A DNA stretch of 64,000 nucleotides, from positions 62,001 through 126,000 of the forward strand of contig JAPOZM010000099.1 in NCBI GenBank assembly GCA_026706075.1, given 5' to 3'. A model generated the notes under the pieces. It did not search any database, was not told where the DNA came from, and was given only the letters and a program-made list of their open reading frames with translations. Below, in pieces: positions 49,437-58,589 of this stretch (within the stretch, counting starts at the first letter, position 1; every line of letters starts with the position of its first letter). The translations under genes and the position numbers were made by a program. The DNA is from Gemmatimonadaceae bacterium (GTDB taxonomy: Bacteria > Latescibacterota > UBA2968 > UBA8231).

Positions 49437-50042
49437 TCAGGGCTTGCGCGCCAGCAGCTGCACCACCGCCTCCTGCCTTCCGTCTTCGAGCCTGTTCACC
49501 CTTTCCGCAAACCGCAGCACGTCCCAGCCGGCAAAGGCCAGCTGCAATTCCTTCGAGTCGGCGAGGTAGTCGGGGTTACTTGGGCCCCATCCGAATGCCG
49601 CCTGCGCCCTGGCATAGGTCTGAAAGAGGAAGTACCCGCCGCTTCTGAGGGCCGACCTGACGCCGGGAAAGATCGCCGGCTCGTGGAAGTAGAGGTTGCT
49701 CACCAGGTCCCACCTCTCGACGCCGGCGTCGAAGGAGAGCACGTCGGCGGCGATCGTCTCGACCTCGACGCCCCGCTCGGTGGCCAGCCGCCGGCACCAC
49801 GCCAGTCCGGAGGGAGCGATGTCGACGGCGGTGACCTCGAAACCGAGCTCCGCCAGGAAGACGGCGTTCCGGCCGGCTCCGGCGGCCAGACACAGGGCGC
49901 GCCCCGGTTTCAGTTTCCTCGCTTCGGCCGCGAGAAAGGGCACCGGCTCGCGGTTCGGCTCGAAGTCGCCGGCGCGGTAGCGGGATTCCCACTTCTCCTT
50001 GGAGGCACTGGTTCCCGCGGCCCCTCGCGCTCTGCCTGACAA
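49437..50042 (-). CDS. Class I SAM-dependent methyltransferase (TehB/tellurite-type)
   Basis: A 201-residue methyltransferase: motif I ALCLAAGAGRNAVFLAELG, motif II VTAVDIAPSGLAW, then FDAGVERWDLVSNLYFHEP and GGYFLFQTYA. The short length and lineage resemble TehB-like or thiol-methyltransferase-like enzymes. The TTG start at 50042 is uncertain because no ATG or GTG precedes motif I. It is the last gene of the minus-strand group, 14 bases after the glutamine amidotransferase-like gene. Confidence 0.75.
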   Translation of the reverse strand: MSGRARGAAGTSASKEKWESRYRAGDFEPNREPVPFLAAEARKLKPGRALCLAAGAGRNAVFLAELGFEVTAVDIAPSGLAWCRRLATERGVEVETIAADVLSFDAGVERWDLVSNLYFHEPAIFPGVRSALRSGGYFLFQTYARAQAAFGWGPSNPDYLADSKELQLAFAGWDVLRFAERVNRLEDGRQEAVVQLLARKP

Positions 50043-50056
50043 GAAACGCTCGATCC

Positions 50057-51082
50057 TCAGTCGGCGGCCCGAAAGAAGACGGACTTCGGAGCGGTCAGGC
50101 CCTCCAGGACCCCCGGGAGACGGATCTCCTTGCGATAGACCCGGCCCGCCCTCGACAGCCGCTCCAGCGCCCCATAGACGCTGGCGTCATCCTGCCTCAA
50201 GCCATCCCCCGGCCGTTCCTTCTGCAGCCCGCGCTTGATCGCGCCGAAGTGGCGGCCCTTCTCGGATGACAGCAACCGGAGCACGAGCTCATCCGTCGTC
50301 TCGGCGTCCGGGAGCTCGGACACGACTCCGGGTGCGGGCTCGATCCGACGGGTCTCCACGCCGAAGGCACCGATCGACACCGAGGCGTTCGGTTCGATCT
50401 CCCTTCGTGACATGCCCGGCTCGGGGAGCGCCATCGCTGTCGTCGCGAGACAGGCGCCGTGCCTGACCGTTCCTGCCACGAGAGGCTTGTTGATCCGTGA
50501 AGCGAACAAGCGATCCGGCGCGTCGACGTGGACCATGGCGCCGGCGATCTCCGCAGGGAAGCGCGAGTAGGCATGGGACAGGTCCTGCGACGGGTCCCCT
50601 GTCTTCTCGTCCTCGATGAGGTTGCACATCACCTCACTTCCGTGGACGACGGATCCGTCGGGCAGCGCCATCTCGTAGTCGCCCCGGGAGCTCTGCTCTC
50701 GAGTGGTGAAGTCGACTCCTTTCCCGAAGAGCTCCACCGCGACATCCGAACCGTTCCACAGGGAACGGAAGGCGCCCACGTCGCCGTGGCTCATGTAGGC
50801 AAGGCGGCCCGAGGACGAGACAAAGGGCTGGGCCCACTCTCGCCCCCCGCCACTCCGGGTCCTGCTGTGGAGGATGCCGACCGTCCCGGGGAAGTCGGCT
50901 GCGTCCGTACTGTGCAGAAGCACCGAGAGATCGCCGATGACCTTTGCGCAGTGGATCGTGCCGTCCGAGACCGTGGCGATCCCGGTGTAGAAGCCGCCGG
51001 CGAATCCCTCCTGCTTCCTCGCCATCTCGATGAGGACCGGTGCAGCACGCTCGCTGCCGACGTAGCCGGACAGATTGCACAT
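50057..51082 (-). CDS. Class II glutamine amidotransferase-like (Ntn-hydrolase) protein
   Basis: A 341-residue protein beginning MCNLSGYVGSERAAP: Cys2 would be the N-terminal nucleophile after Met removal, as in GATase II enzymes. GTVGILHSRTRSGG and RLAYMSHGDVGAF are further matches to the glutaminase core. No synthase domain is attached, so the protein either donates ammonia to a partner or acts as a stand-alone amidase. The C-terminal 90 residues look like a small winged-helix segment (DDASVYGALERLSRAGRVYRKE). GGGAGG precedes the ATG. It lies 12 bases after the SDR stop. Confidence 0.75.
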   Translation of the reverse strand: MCNLSGYVGSERAAPVLIEMARKQEGFAGGFYTGIATVSDGTIHCAKVIGDLSVLLHSTDAADFPGTVGILHSRTRSGGGREWAQPFVSSSGRLAYMSHGDVGAFRSLWNGSDVAVELFGKGVDFTTREQSSRGDYEMALPDGSVVHGSEVMCNLIEDEKTGDPSQDLSHAYSRFPAEIAGAMVHVDAPDRLFASRINKPLVAGTVRHGACLATTAMALPEPGMSRREIEPNASVSIGAFGVETRRIEPAPGVVSELPDAETTDELVLRLLSSEKGRHFGAIKRGLQKERPGDGLRQDDASVYGALERLSRAGRVYRKEIRLPGVLEGLTAPKSVFFRAAD

Positions 51083-51094
51083 CAGCGCCTCCCT

Positions 51095-52042
51095 CTACTT
51101 CCGGTCGCCGGCGCCGTAGCCCCCGTCGAAGAACGTCTTCAGGCCGGGGTGCTCCTGGATGTAGCTCTTCAGCTCCAGGACGATGTTCTCCTGGAGCTGG
51201 ATGCTGTGGCCGCCGTCGACGGGCAGCACCACGCCGGTGATGAAGGCGGCTTCCTCCGAGCACAGGAAGGAGACCGCGTTGCCGATGTCTTCCGGCACGC
51301 CGGTGCGCCGCACCGGGTACTGCAGCTCGTGAAGCCGGAACCCGGCTTCGTTGGCCACCTCGGACCACAGTTTCTCCAAACCCTCGGTCACGATGTGGCC
51401 GGGGGCGATGGCGTTCACCGTGATCCCCTGGGGCCCGAAGTCGATCGCCATCTGGCGGGTGAGACCGATGACCGCCGCCTTCCCGGACTCGTAGATCATG
51501 GCCCCCGCCGCCTGCAGCAGCCCGTGGACGGAGGAGATGTTGACGATGCGGCCGACCTCCATGGCCGGCGGCGAGCCGTGGCGCAGGCCGCGGCCCTCCC
51601 ACGGCCCGGGATCGAAGCCCTCGGGCGGTCCCGACTCGGTCATGGCCGGCACCCCGTACCTGGCGCCGAGGTAGTGGGCCATCACCAGCAGGTCCATTCC
51701 CTTGCGCCAGGACTCGACCTCCACTTCCAGGGCGCTGCCGTCGGAATAGCCGATGACCCCGAAGGCGTTCTGAACGAGGATGTCGAGGCGCCCGTACTCG
51801 TCGACGGCGCGGGCGACCATCGCTTTGGCGACCTCTTCCCTCGACACGTCGCCGAGCATGGAGGAGGCCCGTCCTCCCCCGTCCCGGATCCGTCCGGCGC
51901 TGGCAGCCGCCCCGTCCTCGTCGATGTCGACGATGAGGACCGCCGAGCCGTCGGCGGCCAGCTTGCGGGCGATGCCTGCGCCGATCCCGGTGGCCCCGCC
52001 TGTCACGATGGCGACCTTGCCCTGCAGTCTCTTCCGATCCAT
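51095..52042 (-). CDS. Short-chain dehydrogenase/reductase
   Basis: A 315-residue classical SDR: VTGGATGIGAGIA, D40 after VLIVDID (NAD-type), VNISSVHG with catalytic Ser, YESGK with Tyr and Lys, and a C-terminal VTGVVLPVDGGHS. It carries an insertion of about 30 residues before the Ser strand and a 40-residue C-terminal extension (KSYIQEHPGLKTFFDGG). AGGAGG precedes the ATG at 52042; the GTG at 52081 is less likely. It is co-transcribed with the glutamine amidotransferase-like gene. Confidence 0.9.
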   Translation of the reverse strand: MDRKRLQGKVAIVTGGATGIGAGIARKLAADGSAVLIVDIDEDGAAASAGRIRDGGGRASSMLGDVSREEVAKAMVARAVDEYGRLDILVQNAFGVIGYSDGSALEVEVESWRKGMDLLVMAHYLGARYGVPAMTESGPPEGFDPGPWEGRGLRHGSPPAMEVGRIVNISSVHGLLQAAGAMIYESGKAAVIGLTRQMAIDFGPQGITVNAIAPGHIVTEGLEKLWSEVANEAGFRLHELQYPVRRTGVPEDIGNAVSFLCSEEAAFITGVVLPVDGGHSIQLQENIVLELKSYIQEHPGLKTFFDGGYGAGDRK

Positions 52043-52117
52043 GCGATTGCCTCCTGGCGACGAAGATGTCCGCGCCCGCACGTCGGTCCAGGGAGCGCGG
52101 TGGAGTACGGTGCCGTC

Positions 52118-54610
52118 TCAGCGGGGGCGCAGGATGGCGCCGCCCCGCCGGATCACCTCGAAGGAAAGCGCCCGGCCGCCGGCGCGCAGCCGGAACCCGT
52201 CTTCCTCCTGGACGACCCCCGCCTTCGCCGAGCGGCCGCAGAAGGCGAGGACGAGGACGTCGTCGTCCGTTCCCGCCAGGATCCGCGTCGACGCGCTTGC
52301 GGCATCGGGGAGGAAGCTGGCGAGGCTGCCGGCGGCCAGTCCCGAGGGCGCGAAGGGGACCTCCTCGGTCCGCAGCTGCAGGCCCTGCCCGAAAGCGGCG
52401 ATCACCTCCACCACGCGGGGTCCGGCGCCGAGGCGGGCGCGGTTCCGGCTCAGACCGCGCAGCTCCACGGGGTTCAGCTTGAAAGCCAGCTCGCCGCCTC
52501 CGGTCTCGGGGCCCGCGCCGTGGGCCGGGTCCACCGTGAGACGCGGGCGTCCCGGGCAGCTCAGATCGATGAGGGCGAGATCGCACGCCCCTGATACGCC
52601 CGGCGTCTGCAGGGCGCCGCTGAAGGCCAGGGAGGTGCGGGGCCGCACGTAGAAGGTGCGCGGTTGCTGCCGCGAGGCGAGCCCCTGCGAGTCGCGGCCC
52701 ATCTCGCCGAAGGTGGCCGGGTCGTCCTGCCGCCTCGCCTTGCCGTCCAGGACCGCTTCCATCCACGGCCGGCCCGACCGCCGGTTGAAGCCGCCCCAGC
52801 CGATCTCGACCTCGTGCCAGGCCCCGATGCCCACCCGCCCCGGCGCCGCGACGGTCACCTCGTGGTTCCGCTGGCTCTCCACCGTGAAGCGCAGACGACC
52901 GTCCTCTTCGACGACGAGGGCGAAGGTGTTGACCCCGGTGCCGCCGATGCCGCCGGCGCCGTGGCCGATGTTGAAGAGCACCCGGGGACCGCCGAGCCGT
53001 CCCCGCAGCCGGAAGCGGAGGCGCAGGCGTCCGCCGTCCGGGCGGAACCAGGGGCCGGCGTCGTACTGCAGGGCGTCGCCCCCGCTCAGCCGGAACACGG
53101 GGCCGCCGGAGCCATCCACGAGGCGCAGCCCCCGGGGGCGGCGCCGCAGCGCCGCCAGCAGGACCGGGTGCTCCCCGGGCCACAGCCAGTACTCCTGCCC
53201 GGTGCGCCGGCCGGAGACGCGCAGCCGCTGCCACGGCCCCGTGGCCTCCAGGCCGCCCAACAGGGCCACGACCTCGTTCTGGCCGCCCACGGAAGGCAGG
53301 CTGCCGCAGCCCACGGGCTGGGCCTCGGCGGCGCTGATCGTGCGCAGCACGGGATGGCCCGCCCACTGCACGTGCAGGTTCATGAAGCCGTGGGCGACGC
53401 CGCCGTCGTAGCCGCTGACCCAGAGGATCGCCGCCTCGGATCCGGGGCCGCTGCGCATCACCGCGGAGCGGCCGGTCCGGGCCGAGAACCGGCGGGCCAG
53501 CGGCGGCGGCCGGCGGGATCTCGCGGGGCGGAGGGCGGGGTCGTAGAAGCAGTAGGCGTAGGGTCCGTAGGAGATCATGCACTCCGCCGTCGAGCCCTTG
53601 ACGCCGGCTCCGAAGCGGTAGAGCCGCCCCAGGCGCGGGTCGGCGAGAGCGGCGTCGCGCATCTCCCCGTCGCCCGCCTCCTGGGCCAGCCGCAGCAGGG
53701 CGGGGGAGCAGGCGTCGAGCTGGGTGCCGAGGACGGTGGCGTTGGCGGGATAGTAGAGCCGGTCGGGGACCCGCCGGGGCGCCGCCCGGTGGGCGCGGAA
53801 CCATATCAGGGGCCGCTGCATTCGCGCCGGCGCCTCGCGGCCGAGGTCGATGCCGGTGACGTTGCGCAGGGCCTCGGCGAACTGCAGGAGCCACAGGTTC
53901 TCCCAGGGCCAGAAGGAGGGTCCGTCCACCGGCTCGCCGGCGGGGCCGCAGCCGTGAGGCAGGATGGCGGCGCGGAAGCGGTCGATGACCGCCTGCACCC
54001 ACTCCTCCGCCTTGGGGTGCTCGCCCAGCAGATGAACGGCGGCCACGCCGAAGTGGCCGTTGTCGACGACGGCGTGATGCCCGCCTTCCTTCGAGCGGCG
54101 CTGCCCGTCCACGTCCGGCCACCAGCGCTCCAGCAGGCGCACGAGACAGTCGCGGGCCCGGCGCTTCTCCGCGTGGGGCAGCTCGCCTTCCAGCAGGTCG
54201 AGGGCCAGGGCGATCGCCTGCATGTAGCGGTTGGCCGTGTAGAAGTGCTCCTCCACCGTGTCGTCGTGGTCCCAGCCCGCCGCCGCCCGCAGCCAGGCGC
54301 GGGCCCGGCCGAGCCAGCGGCGGTCGCCCGTCAGCCGCCAGGCGAAGGCGTAGTTCTCGATCAGGGCGGTGGCCTGCATGCCGGTGTAGAAGGTCAGGTA
54401 GAGCTGGTGGTAGGGGTGGGGGCTGTCGGGCCGCCGCGGGATCTCCCGCCACGGCCGCCGGCGGGAGTAGAGCTCGCAGTCGGCCAGCAGGTTGGCGACG
54501 ATGCGCCGGCGCACGGGGTCCGCCGCCGGCTCGAAGCGGAACTCCGGATCGTCGGCGGGCCTCAGCAGGCGTGGCCGCTGGCGGCGGATTACCGGGACCG
54601 CGGCCGGCAT
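52118..54610 (-). CDS. Heparinase/alginate-lyase-like protein with a lectin-like domain
   Basis: An 830-residue protein. Residues 30-380 look like an (alpha/alpha)n toroid of the polysaccharide-lyase type (YHQLYLTFYTGMQATALIENYAFAWRLTG, DNGHFGVAAVHLLGE, ECMISYGPYAYCFYD). The beta region 385-560 and a concanavalin-like insert (560-700: VLFNIGHGAGGIGGTGVNTFALVVEEDG, IGAWHEVEIGWGG) follow, then a C-terminal beta sheet. There is no clear signal peptide. The ATG overlaps the GNAT stop (TGATG). Uronic-acid-containing substrates are suggested by family only. Confidence 0.65.
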   Translation of the reverse strand: MPAAVPVIRRQRPRLLRPADDPEFRFEPAADPVRRRIVANLLADCELYSRRRPWREIPRRPDSPHPYHQLYLTFYTGMQATALIENYAFAWRLTGDRRWLGRARAWLRAAAGWDHDDTVEEHFYTANRYMQAIALALDLLEGELPHAEKRRARDCLVRLLERWWPDVDGQRRSKEGGHHAVVDNGHFGVAAVHLLGEHPKAEEWVQAVIDRFRAAILPHGCGPAGEPVDGPSFWPWENLWLLQFAEALRNVTGIDLGREAPARMQRPLIWFRAHRAAPRRVPDRLYYPANATVLGTQLDACSPALLRLAQEAGDGEMRDAALADPRLGRLYRFGAGVKGSTAECMISYGPYAYCFYDPALRPARSRRPPPLARRFSARTGRSAVMRSGPGSEAAILWVSGYDGGVAHGFMNLHVQWAGHPVLRTISAAEAQPVGCGSLPSVGGQNEVVALLGGLEATGPWQRLRVSGRRTGQEYWLWPGEHPVLLAALRRRPRGLRLVDGSGGPVFRLSGGDALQYDAGPWFRPDGGRLRLRFRLRGRLGGPRVLFNIGHGAGGIGGTGVNTFALVVEEDGRLRFTVESQRNHEVTVAAPGRVGIGAWHEVEIGWGGFNRRSGRPWMEAVLDGKARRQDDPATFGEMGRDSQGLASRQQPRTFYVRPRTSLAFSGALQTPGVSGACDLALIDLSCPGRPRLTVDPAHGAGPETGGGELAFKLNPVELRGLSRNRARLGAGPRVVEVIAAFGQGLQLRTEEVPFAPSGLAAGSLASFLPDAASASTRILAGTDDDVLVLAFCGRSAKAGVVQEEDGFRLRAGGRALSFEVIRRGGAILRPR

Positions 54611-55701
54611 CAGAAGTGGTCGGGCCCCCAGAAGATGACCTCGCGGCGGGGGAACCACTCCTGGAGCTGGTCGACCGCTTGCGCCCCCAAGGGGATCCCG
54701 CGGCCCCGGAGGACCGGCTCCAGGCCGCGGCCCGAGGACTCCCCGAAGAGGAGCCGGCAGGTCAGATCGTGGGGCAGCCGGCGCACCCACTCCTCCGCCT
54801 CGGGCGCGGTCCGGGCGATCAGGTCGTCGAGGTCCATGGGCAGGACCATCATCGAGGCCTCCCCCGTGAGATGCAGATCCGCCCCCGAGGCGCCGACCAG
54901 GGCGTCGACGAAGGGATGCCCGTGGGGGATCTCGCCCTCCACCCGCTTCAGCCCGGCCGTCCGGCACTCGTCGAGCAGGTGGGCCGCGAGGGCCTCGAGG
55001 GCGGGACCGCTCTCCCAGGCGATCTCGTTCACCCAGGCGCTGCCCTCGTCCGTCTCCCGGTTGATGTACCCGGCGAGGTCGGCGCCATCGCGGACGACCG
55101 CGGTGGGCAGCACCCCCCGCAGGCGGGAGGGGGAGTAGTCCCAGTAGGGGCGGGGGCGCAGCAGGGTGCCGCTGCGGCCGGCGTTGTGGCGCTGGTAGAG
55201 GGCCGCCGTCTCCTCCAGGTCCCGGCCCTCGTCGAAGGGCCGCACCTCGAGGCCGGGACGTCCGGGATTCGGCGAGGCGGGCAGCTCGGCGCGAAACCCC
55301 GGGAGTGGAACGCACGACCACCCCATGCGCAGGTAGAACCGCGCCGGAATCGCCGAGAACAGCAGGCCCAGGTCGTAGCCGTCGTCGCGCAGGTGTCCGG
55401 CGGTGTGCCGCATGAGCCGCGTCGCCAGGCCGCGGCGCCGGTGGTCGGGATGGGTGGTGACGCCGCCGATGCCGCCCATGCGCACCGGCGTGGCGCCGAG
55501 GTGGACCGACCGGTCCCAGATGCGCAGGGCCGACACCAGGCGGCCGTCCGCCTCGATGACCTGGGTGTGCGACGGGCGCCAGGTGGGGTCGCCCTCGATG
55601 TAGCCCCGGTAGCGCTCGTGGCCCCGGGGGTTGTGGGAGGTGCAGAGCAGGTCGATCAGCTCGTCGAGCTCGGACTCGCGGACGGGGCGGATCGATTCCA
55701 T
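54610..55701 (-). CDS. GNAT-family N-acetyltransferase (Eis-like)
   Basis: A 363-residue acetyltransferase with the acetyl-CoA pyrophosphate loop THPDHRRRGLATRLM (83-97) preceded by the GGIGGV strand. The length and two-domain layout with a helical second half resemble Eis-type enzymes, which acetylate amines of aminoglycosides and other polyamines. Its first 200 residues (SIRPVRESELDELIDLLC) are the GNAT core. It heads the five-gene minus-strand group and is divergent from the SDR at 55837 across a 135-base spacer. Confidence 0.75.
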   Translation of the reverse strand: MESIRPVRESELDELIDLLCTSHNPRGHERYRGYIEGDPTWRPSHTQVIEADGRLVSALRIWDRSVHLGATPVRMGGIGGVTTHPDHRRRGLATRLMRHTAGHLRDDGYDLGLLFSAIPARFYLRMGWSCVPLPGFRAELPASPNPGRPGLEVRPFDEGRDLEETAALYQRHNAGRSGTLLRPRPYWDYSPSRLRGVLPTAVVRDGADLAGYINRETDEGSAWVNEIAWESGPALEALAAHLLDECRTAGLKRVEGEIPHGHPFVDALVGASGADLHLTGEASMMVLPMDLDDLIARTAPEAEEWVRRLPHDLTCRLLFGESSGRGLEPVLRGRGIPLGAQAVDQLQEWFPRREVIFWGPDHF

Positions 55702-55836
55702 GGGATCAGGAAGTCCTGGCGGGCGGGGATGCCGGGGGGAGTCGGAGGTGGTTGCCCGGGGGCGGCGGATGTATCAAGCTCATGGCGGCGGAGACAAGAT
55801 AGAGGCCCATGGGTGAAGGCGCCGGAGGGTGAGTCG

Positions 55837-56592
55837 ATGAGTCTGAAGGAGACGACGGCCCTGGTGACGGGGGGTGGCCGCGGAATCGGCCGGGCGGCGG
55901 CGGCGGCCCTGGCGGAGGCCGGCGCCGCGGTGGTGGTGAACTACCTGTCCGACGGGGCCGCGGCGCAGCGGACGGTGGAGGGCATCCGGGACTTCGGGGG
56001 GCGGGCCTGGGCCGTGCAGGCCGATGTGGCGGATCCCGCCCAGGTGGAGGTCCTGTTCGCCGAGACCCGGCGTCTCCTCGGCGGCCGCCTCGACATCCTC
56101 GTGAACAACGCCGGCGGTCCGGGTGTGCGCCGGCCGGTGGCCGAGCTGAGCCTCGAGGACTGGCGGCGCTGCCTGGAGGTGAACCTCGACGGCGTCTTCC
56201 TGTGCACCCGGGCGGCCCTGCCGCTGCTGCCCGACGGCCGCGGCCGCGTCGTCAACGTGACCTCCATCTCGGCGCGCTCGGGCGGCGGGCCCGGGGGCGC
56301 TGCCTACTCCGCCGCCAAGGCCGGGGTCAGCAACTTCACGCGCGCCTGCGCCAAGGAGCTGGGGCCGCGCCGGATCACCGTGAACGGCGTCGCCCCCGGC
56401 GTCATCGACACCGACCTGCACCGGCGGGGCACGCCGGCGGAGGAGCTGGCGGCAGTGACCGCCCAGGTCCCACTCGGGCGCATCGGCAGCGCCGGGGAAG
56501 CGGCGGCGGCGGTGGTCTTCCTCTGCGGCGAGGAGGCCCGCTACATCACCGGAGAGATCCTCGAGGTCAACGGCGGCCTGCGCATGGACTGA
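55837..56592 (+). CDS. Short-chain dehydrogenase/reductase (FabG-like)
   Basis: A 251-residue classical SDR with all catalytic residues: VTGGGRGIGRAAA, NNAGGPG, VNVTSISA with Ser, and AAYSAAKAGV with Tyr and Lys, ending in ITGEILEVNGGLRMD. V-V-N-Y at the end of strand two argues for NADPH. GGAGGGTGAG precedes the ATG. The DUF6785 gene starts 1 base after the stop region, so the two are one operon. Confidence 0.9.
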   Translation: MSLKETTALVTGGGRGIGRAAAAALAEAGAAVVVNYLSDGAAAQRTVEGIRDFGGRAWAVQADVADPAQVEVLFAETRRLLGGRLDILVNNAGGPGVRRPVAELSLEDWRRCLEVNLDGVFLCTRAALPLLPDGRGRVVNVTSISARSGGGPGGAAYSAAKAGVSNFTRACAKELGPRRITVNGVAPGVIDTDLHRRGTPAEELAAVTAQVPLGRIGSAGEAAAAVVFLCGEEARYITGEILEVNGGLRMD

Positions 56593-56593
56593 G

Positions 56594-58540
56594 ATGCTCC
56601 CTGGATCTCGTCAGTCCTCGGGAGTGACGCCGCGCGCGGTGCTCACCGGCGCGGTGCTGATGGGGGTGATCTGCGTGCTCGGCCCCTGGGCGGTCCTCAT
56701 GGTCAAGGGATCGCAGCTCACCGGCGGCGCCATCCCGATCATCGCCGTCCTGTTCCTCTTCGTCATGACCGCCGTGGTCGTGCCGGCTCTCGGAGCGCTC
56801 CATCAGCGGCTGGCCTTCTCCCCCTCCGAGGTGATCACCGTCTACGGGATGATGCTGGTCGGTGCGACCATCATCACCGGTTTCACCGGCCACTTCCTGT
56901 CGGTCATCACCGGCGCCATGTACTACGCCAGCCCCGAGAACGACTGGAAGGCGCTGTTCGCGGAGCATCAGCATCCCTGGGTGTCCCCCACGGACCCCAG
57001 GGCCGTGCAGTTCCTCTACGAGGGACTTCCCGAGGGCATGGCCCTTCCCTGGTCGGCCTGGACCCTCACCTTCGCCACGTGGATGCCCTTCATGGCCGTC
57101 CTCTACTGGGTGGTCTTCTGCCTGGCGGTGCTGCTGCGCGGCCAGTGGATCGAGAACGAGCGGCTGCTCTTCCCGCTTACGAGCCTGCCGCTGGCCATGA
57201 CCCGGGACGCGGGCAAGTCCGGGGGCTTCGTCAGCCCCCTGTTGAGAAGCCGGCTGATGTGGCTGGGGTTCGTCGTGCCCTTGCTGCTGCACTCCTGGAA
57301 CTCCCTCTCCGCCTACCAAGACGGCATTCAGCCCCTGGCCGTGATCGGTTCCTTCAGCCTGCTCGAGGGAGAGGTGAGGGTGCCCTTTCGCCTCAACTTT
57401 CCGATCATCGGCGTGGGCTACCTGATGTCGCTGGGGGTCTCCTTCAGCATCTGGTTCTTCTACGTCCTGGGCGTGGCCCAGACCTGGGTCTTCGCGCGCA
57501 TCGGCCTGGACATCGGCGGCGGCGATGTGTGGAACTCCGGAGGCGGCCCCGCGGCTATCATGCACCAGCAGGCCGGGGCCCTCGTGGTCCTGGTCGGATT
57601 CGTGCTGTGGACGGCCCGGCGGCATCTGGGCGGCCTGCTGCGCCAGGCCTTCAACGGCAAGGGGGGCCACGACGAGGTGGTGGCGCCGCGCACCGCGGTC
57701 ATCGGCCTGCTGGCGGGCGCGGCCGTCCTGGTGGCGTGGCTCACCCTGACGGGGCTCAGCCTGTACGTGGCCGTGCTGCTGGTGCTGGGATCCCTGGTCG
57801 TGTACATCGGTGTAGCCCGCATCATCTGCGAGGCCGGACTCCCCGCGGTGCAGACGCCCATGGTGCCCCAGGCCTTCATCACCCGCGGTTTCGGGCCGGC
57901 GGTGCTGGGCCTGCGGAACATGACCGGACTGGGGTTGAGCACGGTATGGGTGGGGGCCGGGGGGATCACCACCGTTACGAGCGCCATGCTTCACACCTTC
58001 AAGCTCAAGTCCATCGCGGGAGAGCGGCCCGACCGTCGTCTGCCCTGGATCTTCCTCGCGGCCATAGTCGTCGGGATGGCCGGCTCGATCTGGGTCACCA
58101 TGCGCCTCTCCTATGCCTACGGCGGCATCAACATGCACGCGTGGTACTTCGAGGGAGCTCCCCGATGGCCCCTGACCTACATGGCCTCGGTCTACAACGA
58201 TCCGGAATCGTCCTTCGCGCCCCGGATGCTGTTCACGGGCCTGGGGGGCAGCTTCATGGCCCTGCTCTTCTTCCTGCGCCAGCGCTTTCCCTGGTGGCCC
58301 CTCCACCCTGTCGGCTATCCCATCGCCACCACGTACCCCATCGTCTCCTACGACTGGTTTGCCCTGTTCATGGCCTGGGCCGCCAAGGGACTGGTCCTGC
58401 GCCACGGCGGTGTGCGGGCCTACCGCTCCCTTGTGCCCTTCTTCCTGGGCCTGATCCTGGGCGAGTTCTTCACCGCATGCATGTGGGTCTTCATCGATGG
58501 GGCCTACGGTGTGGAAGGAAACATGATCTTCAATTCCTGA
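56594..58540 (+). CDS. DUF6785-family multipass membrane protein (paralogue 2)
   Basis: A 648-residue membrane protein with about 14 hydrophobic segments and family landmarks: YTVYGMMLVGATIITG-like VITVYGMMLVGATIITG, PLTSLPLAMT after the QWIENERL loop, GGGPAAIMHQQAGALVVL and the C-terminal HGGVRAYRSLVPFFLGLILGE. It diverges more from the other two copies in the window than they do from each other. It lies between an SDR and a lyase-like propeller, consistent with transport of a sugar-acid-like compound (inference). Confidence 0.8.
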   Translation: MLPGSRQSSGVTPRAVLTGAVLMGVICVLGPWAVLMVKGSQLTGGAIPIIAVLFLFVMTAVVVPALGALHQRLAFSPSEVITVYGMMLVGATIITGFTGHFLSVITGAMYYASPENDWKALFAEHQHPWVSPTDPRAVQFLYEGLPEGMALPWSAWTLTFATWMPFMAVLYWVVFCLAVLLRGQWIENERLLFPLTSLPLAMTRDAGKSGGFVSPLLRSRLMWLGFVVPLLLHSWNSLSAYQDGIQPLAVIGSFSLLEGEVRVPFRLNFPIIGVGYLMSLGVSFSIWFFYVLGVAQTWVFARIGLDIGGGDVWNSGGGPAAIMHQQAGALVVLVGFVLWTARRHLGGLLRQAFNGKGGHDEVVAPRTAVIGLLAGAAVLVAWLTLTGLSLYVAVLLVLGSLVVYIGVARIICEAGLPAVQTPMVPQAFITRGFGPAVLGLRNMTGLGLSTVWVGAGGITTVTSAMLHTFKLKSIAGERPDRRLPWIFLAAIVVGMAGSIWVTMRLSYAYGGINMHAWYFEGAPRWPLTYMASVYNDPESSFAPRMLFTGLGGSFMALLFFLRQRFPWWPLHPVGYPIATTYPIVSYDWFALFMAWAAKGLVLRHGGVRAYRSLVPFFLGLILGEFFTACMWVFIDGAYGVEGNMIFNS

Positions 58541-58589
58541 GGCGGCCCCTCCGGGCCGGCGGTCCTCACGGCAACGACGGAGACGAGAG

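Noticed and set aside
50634..54452. A 1272-residue minus-strand frame over the heparinase-like, SDR and glutaminase-like genes
   Set aside because: It runs across three well-supported genes in another frame and consists of Arg/Pro/Gly-rich sequence with no domain.
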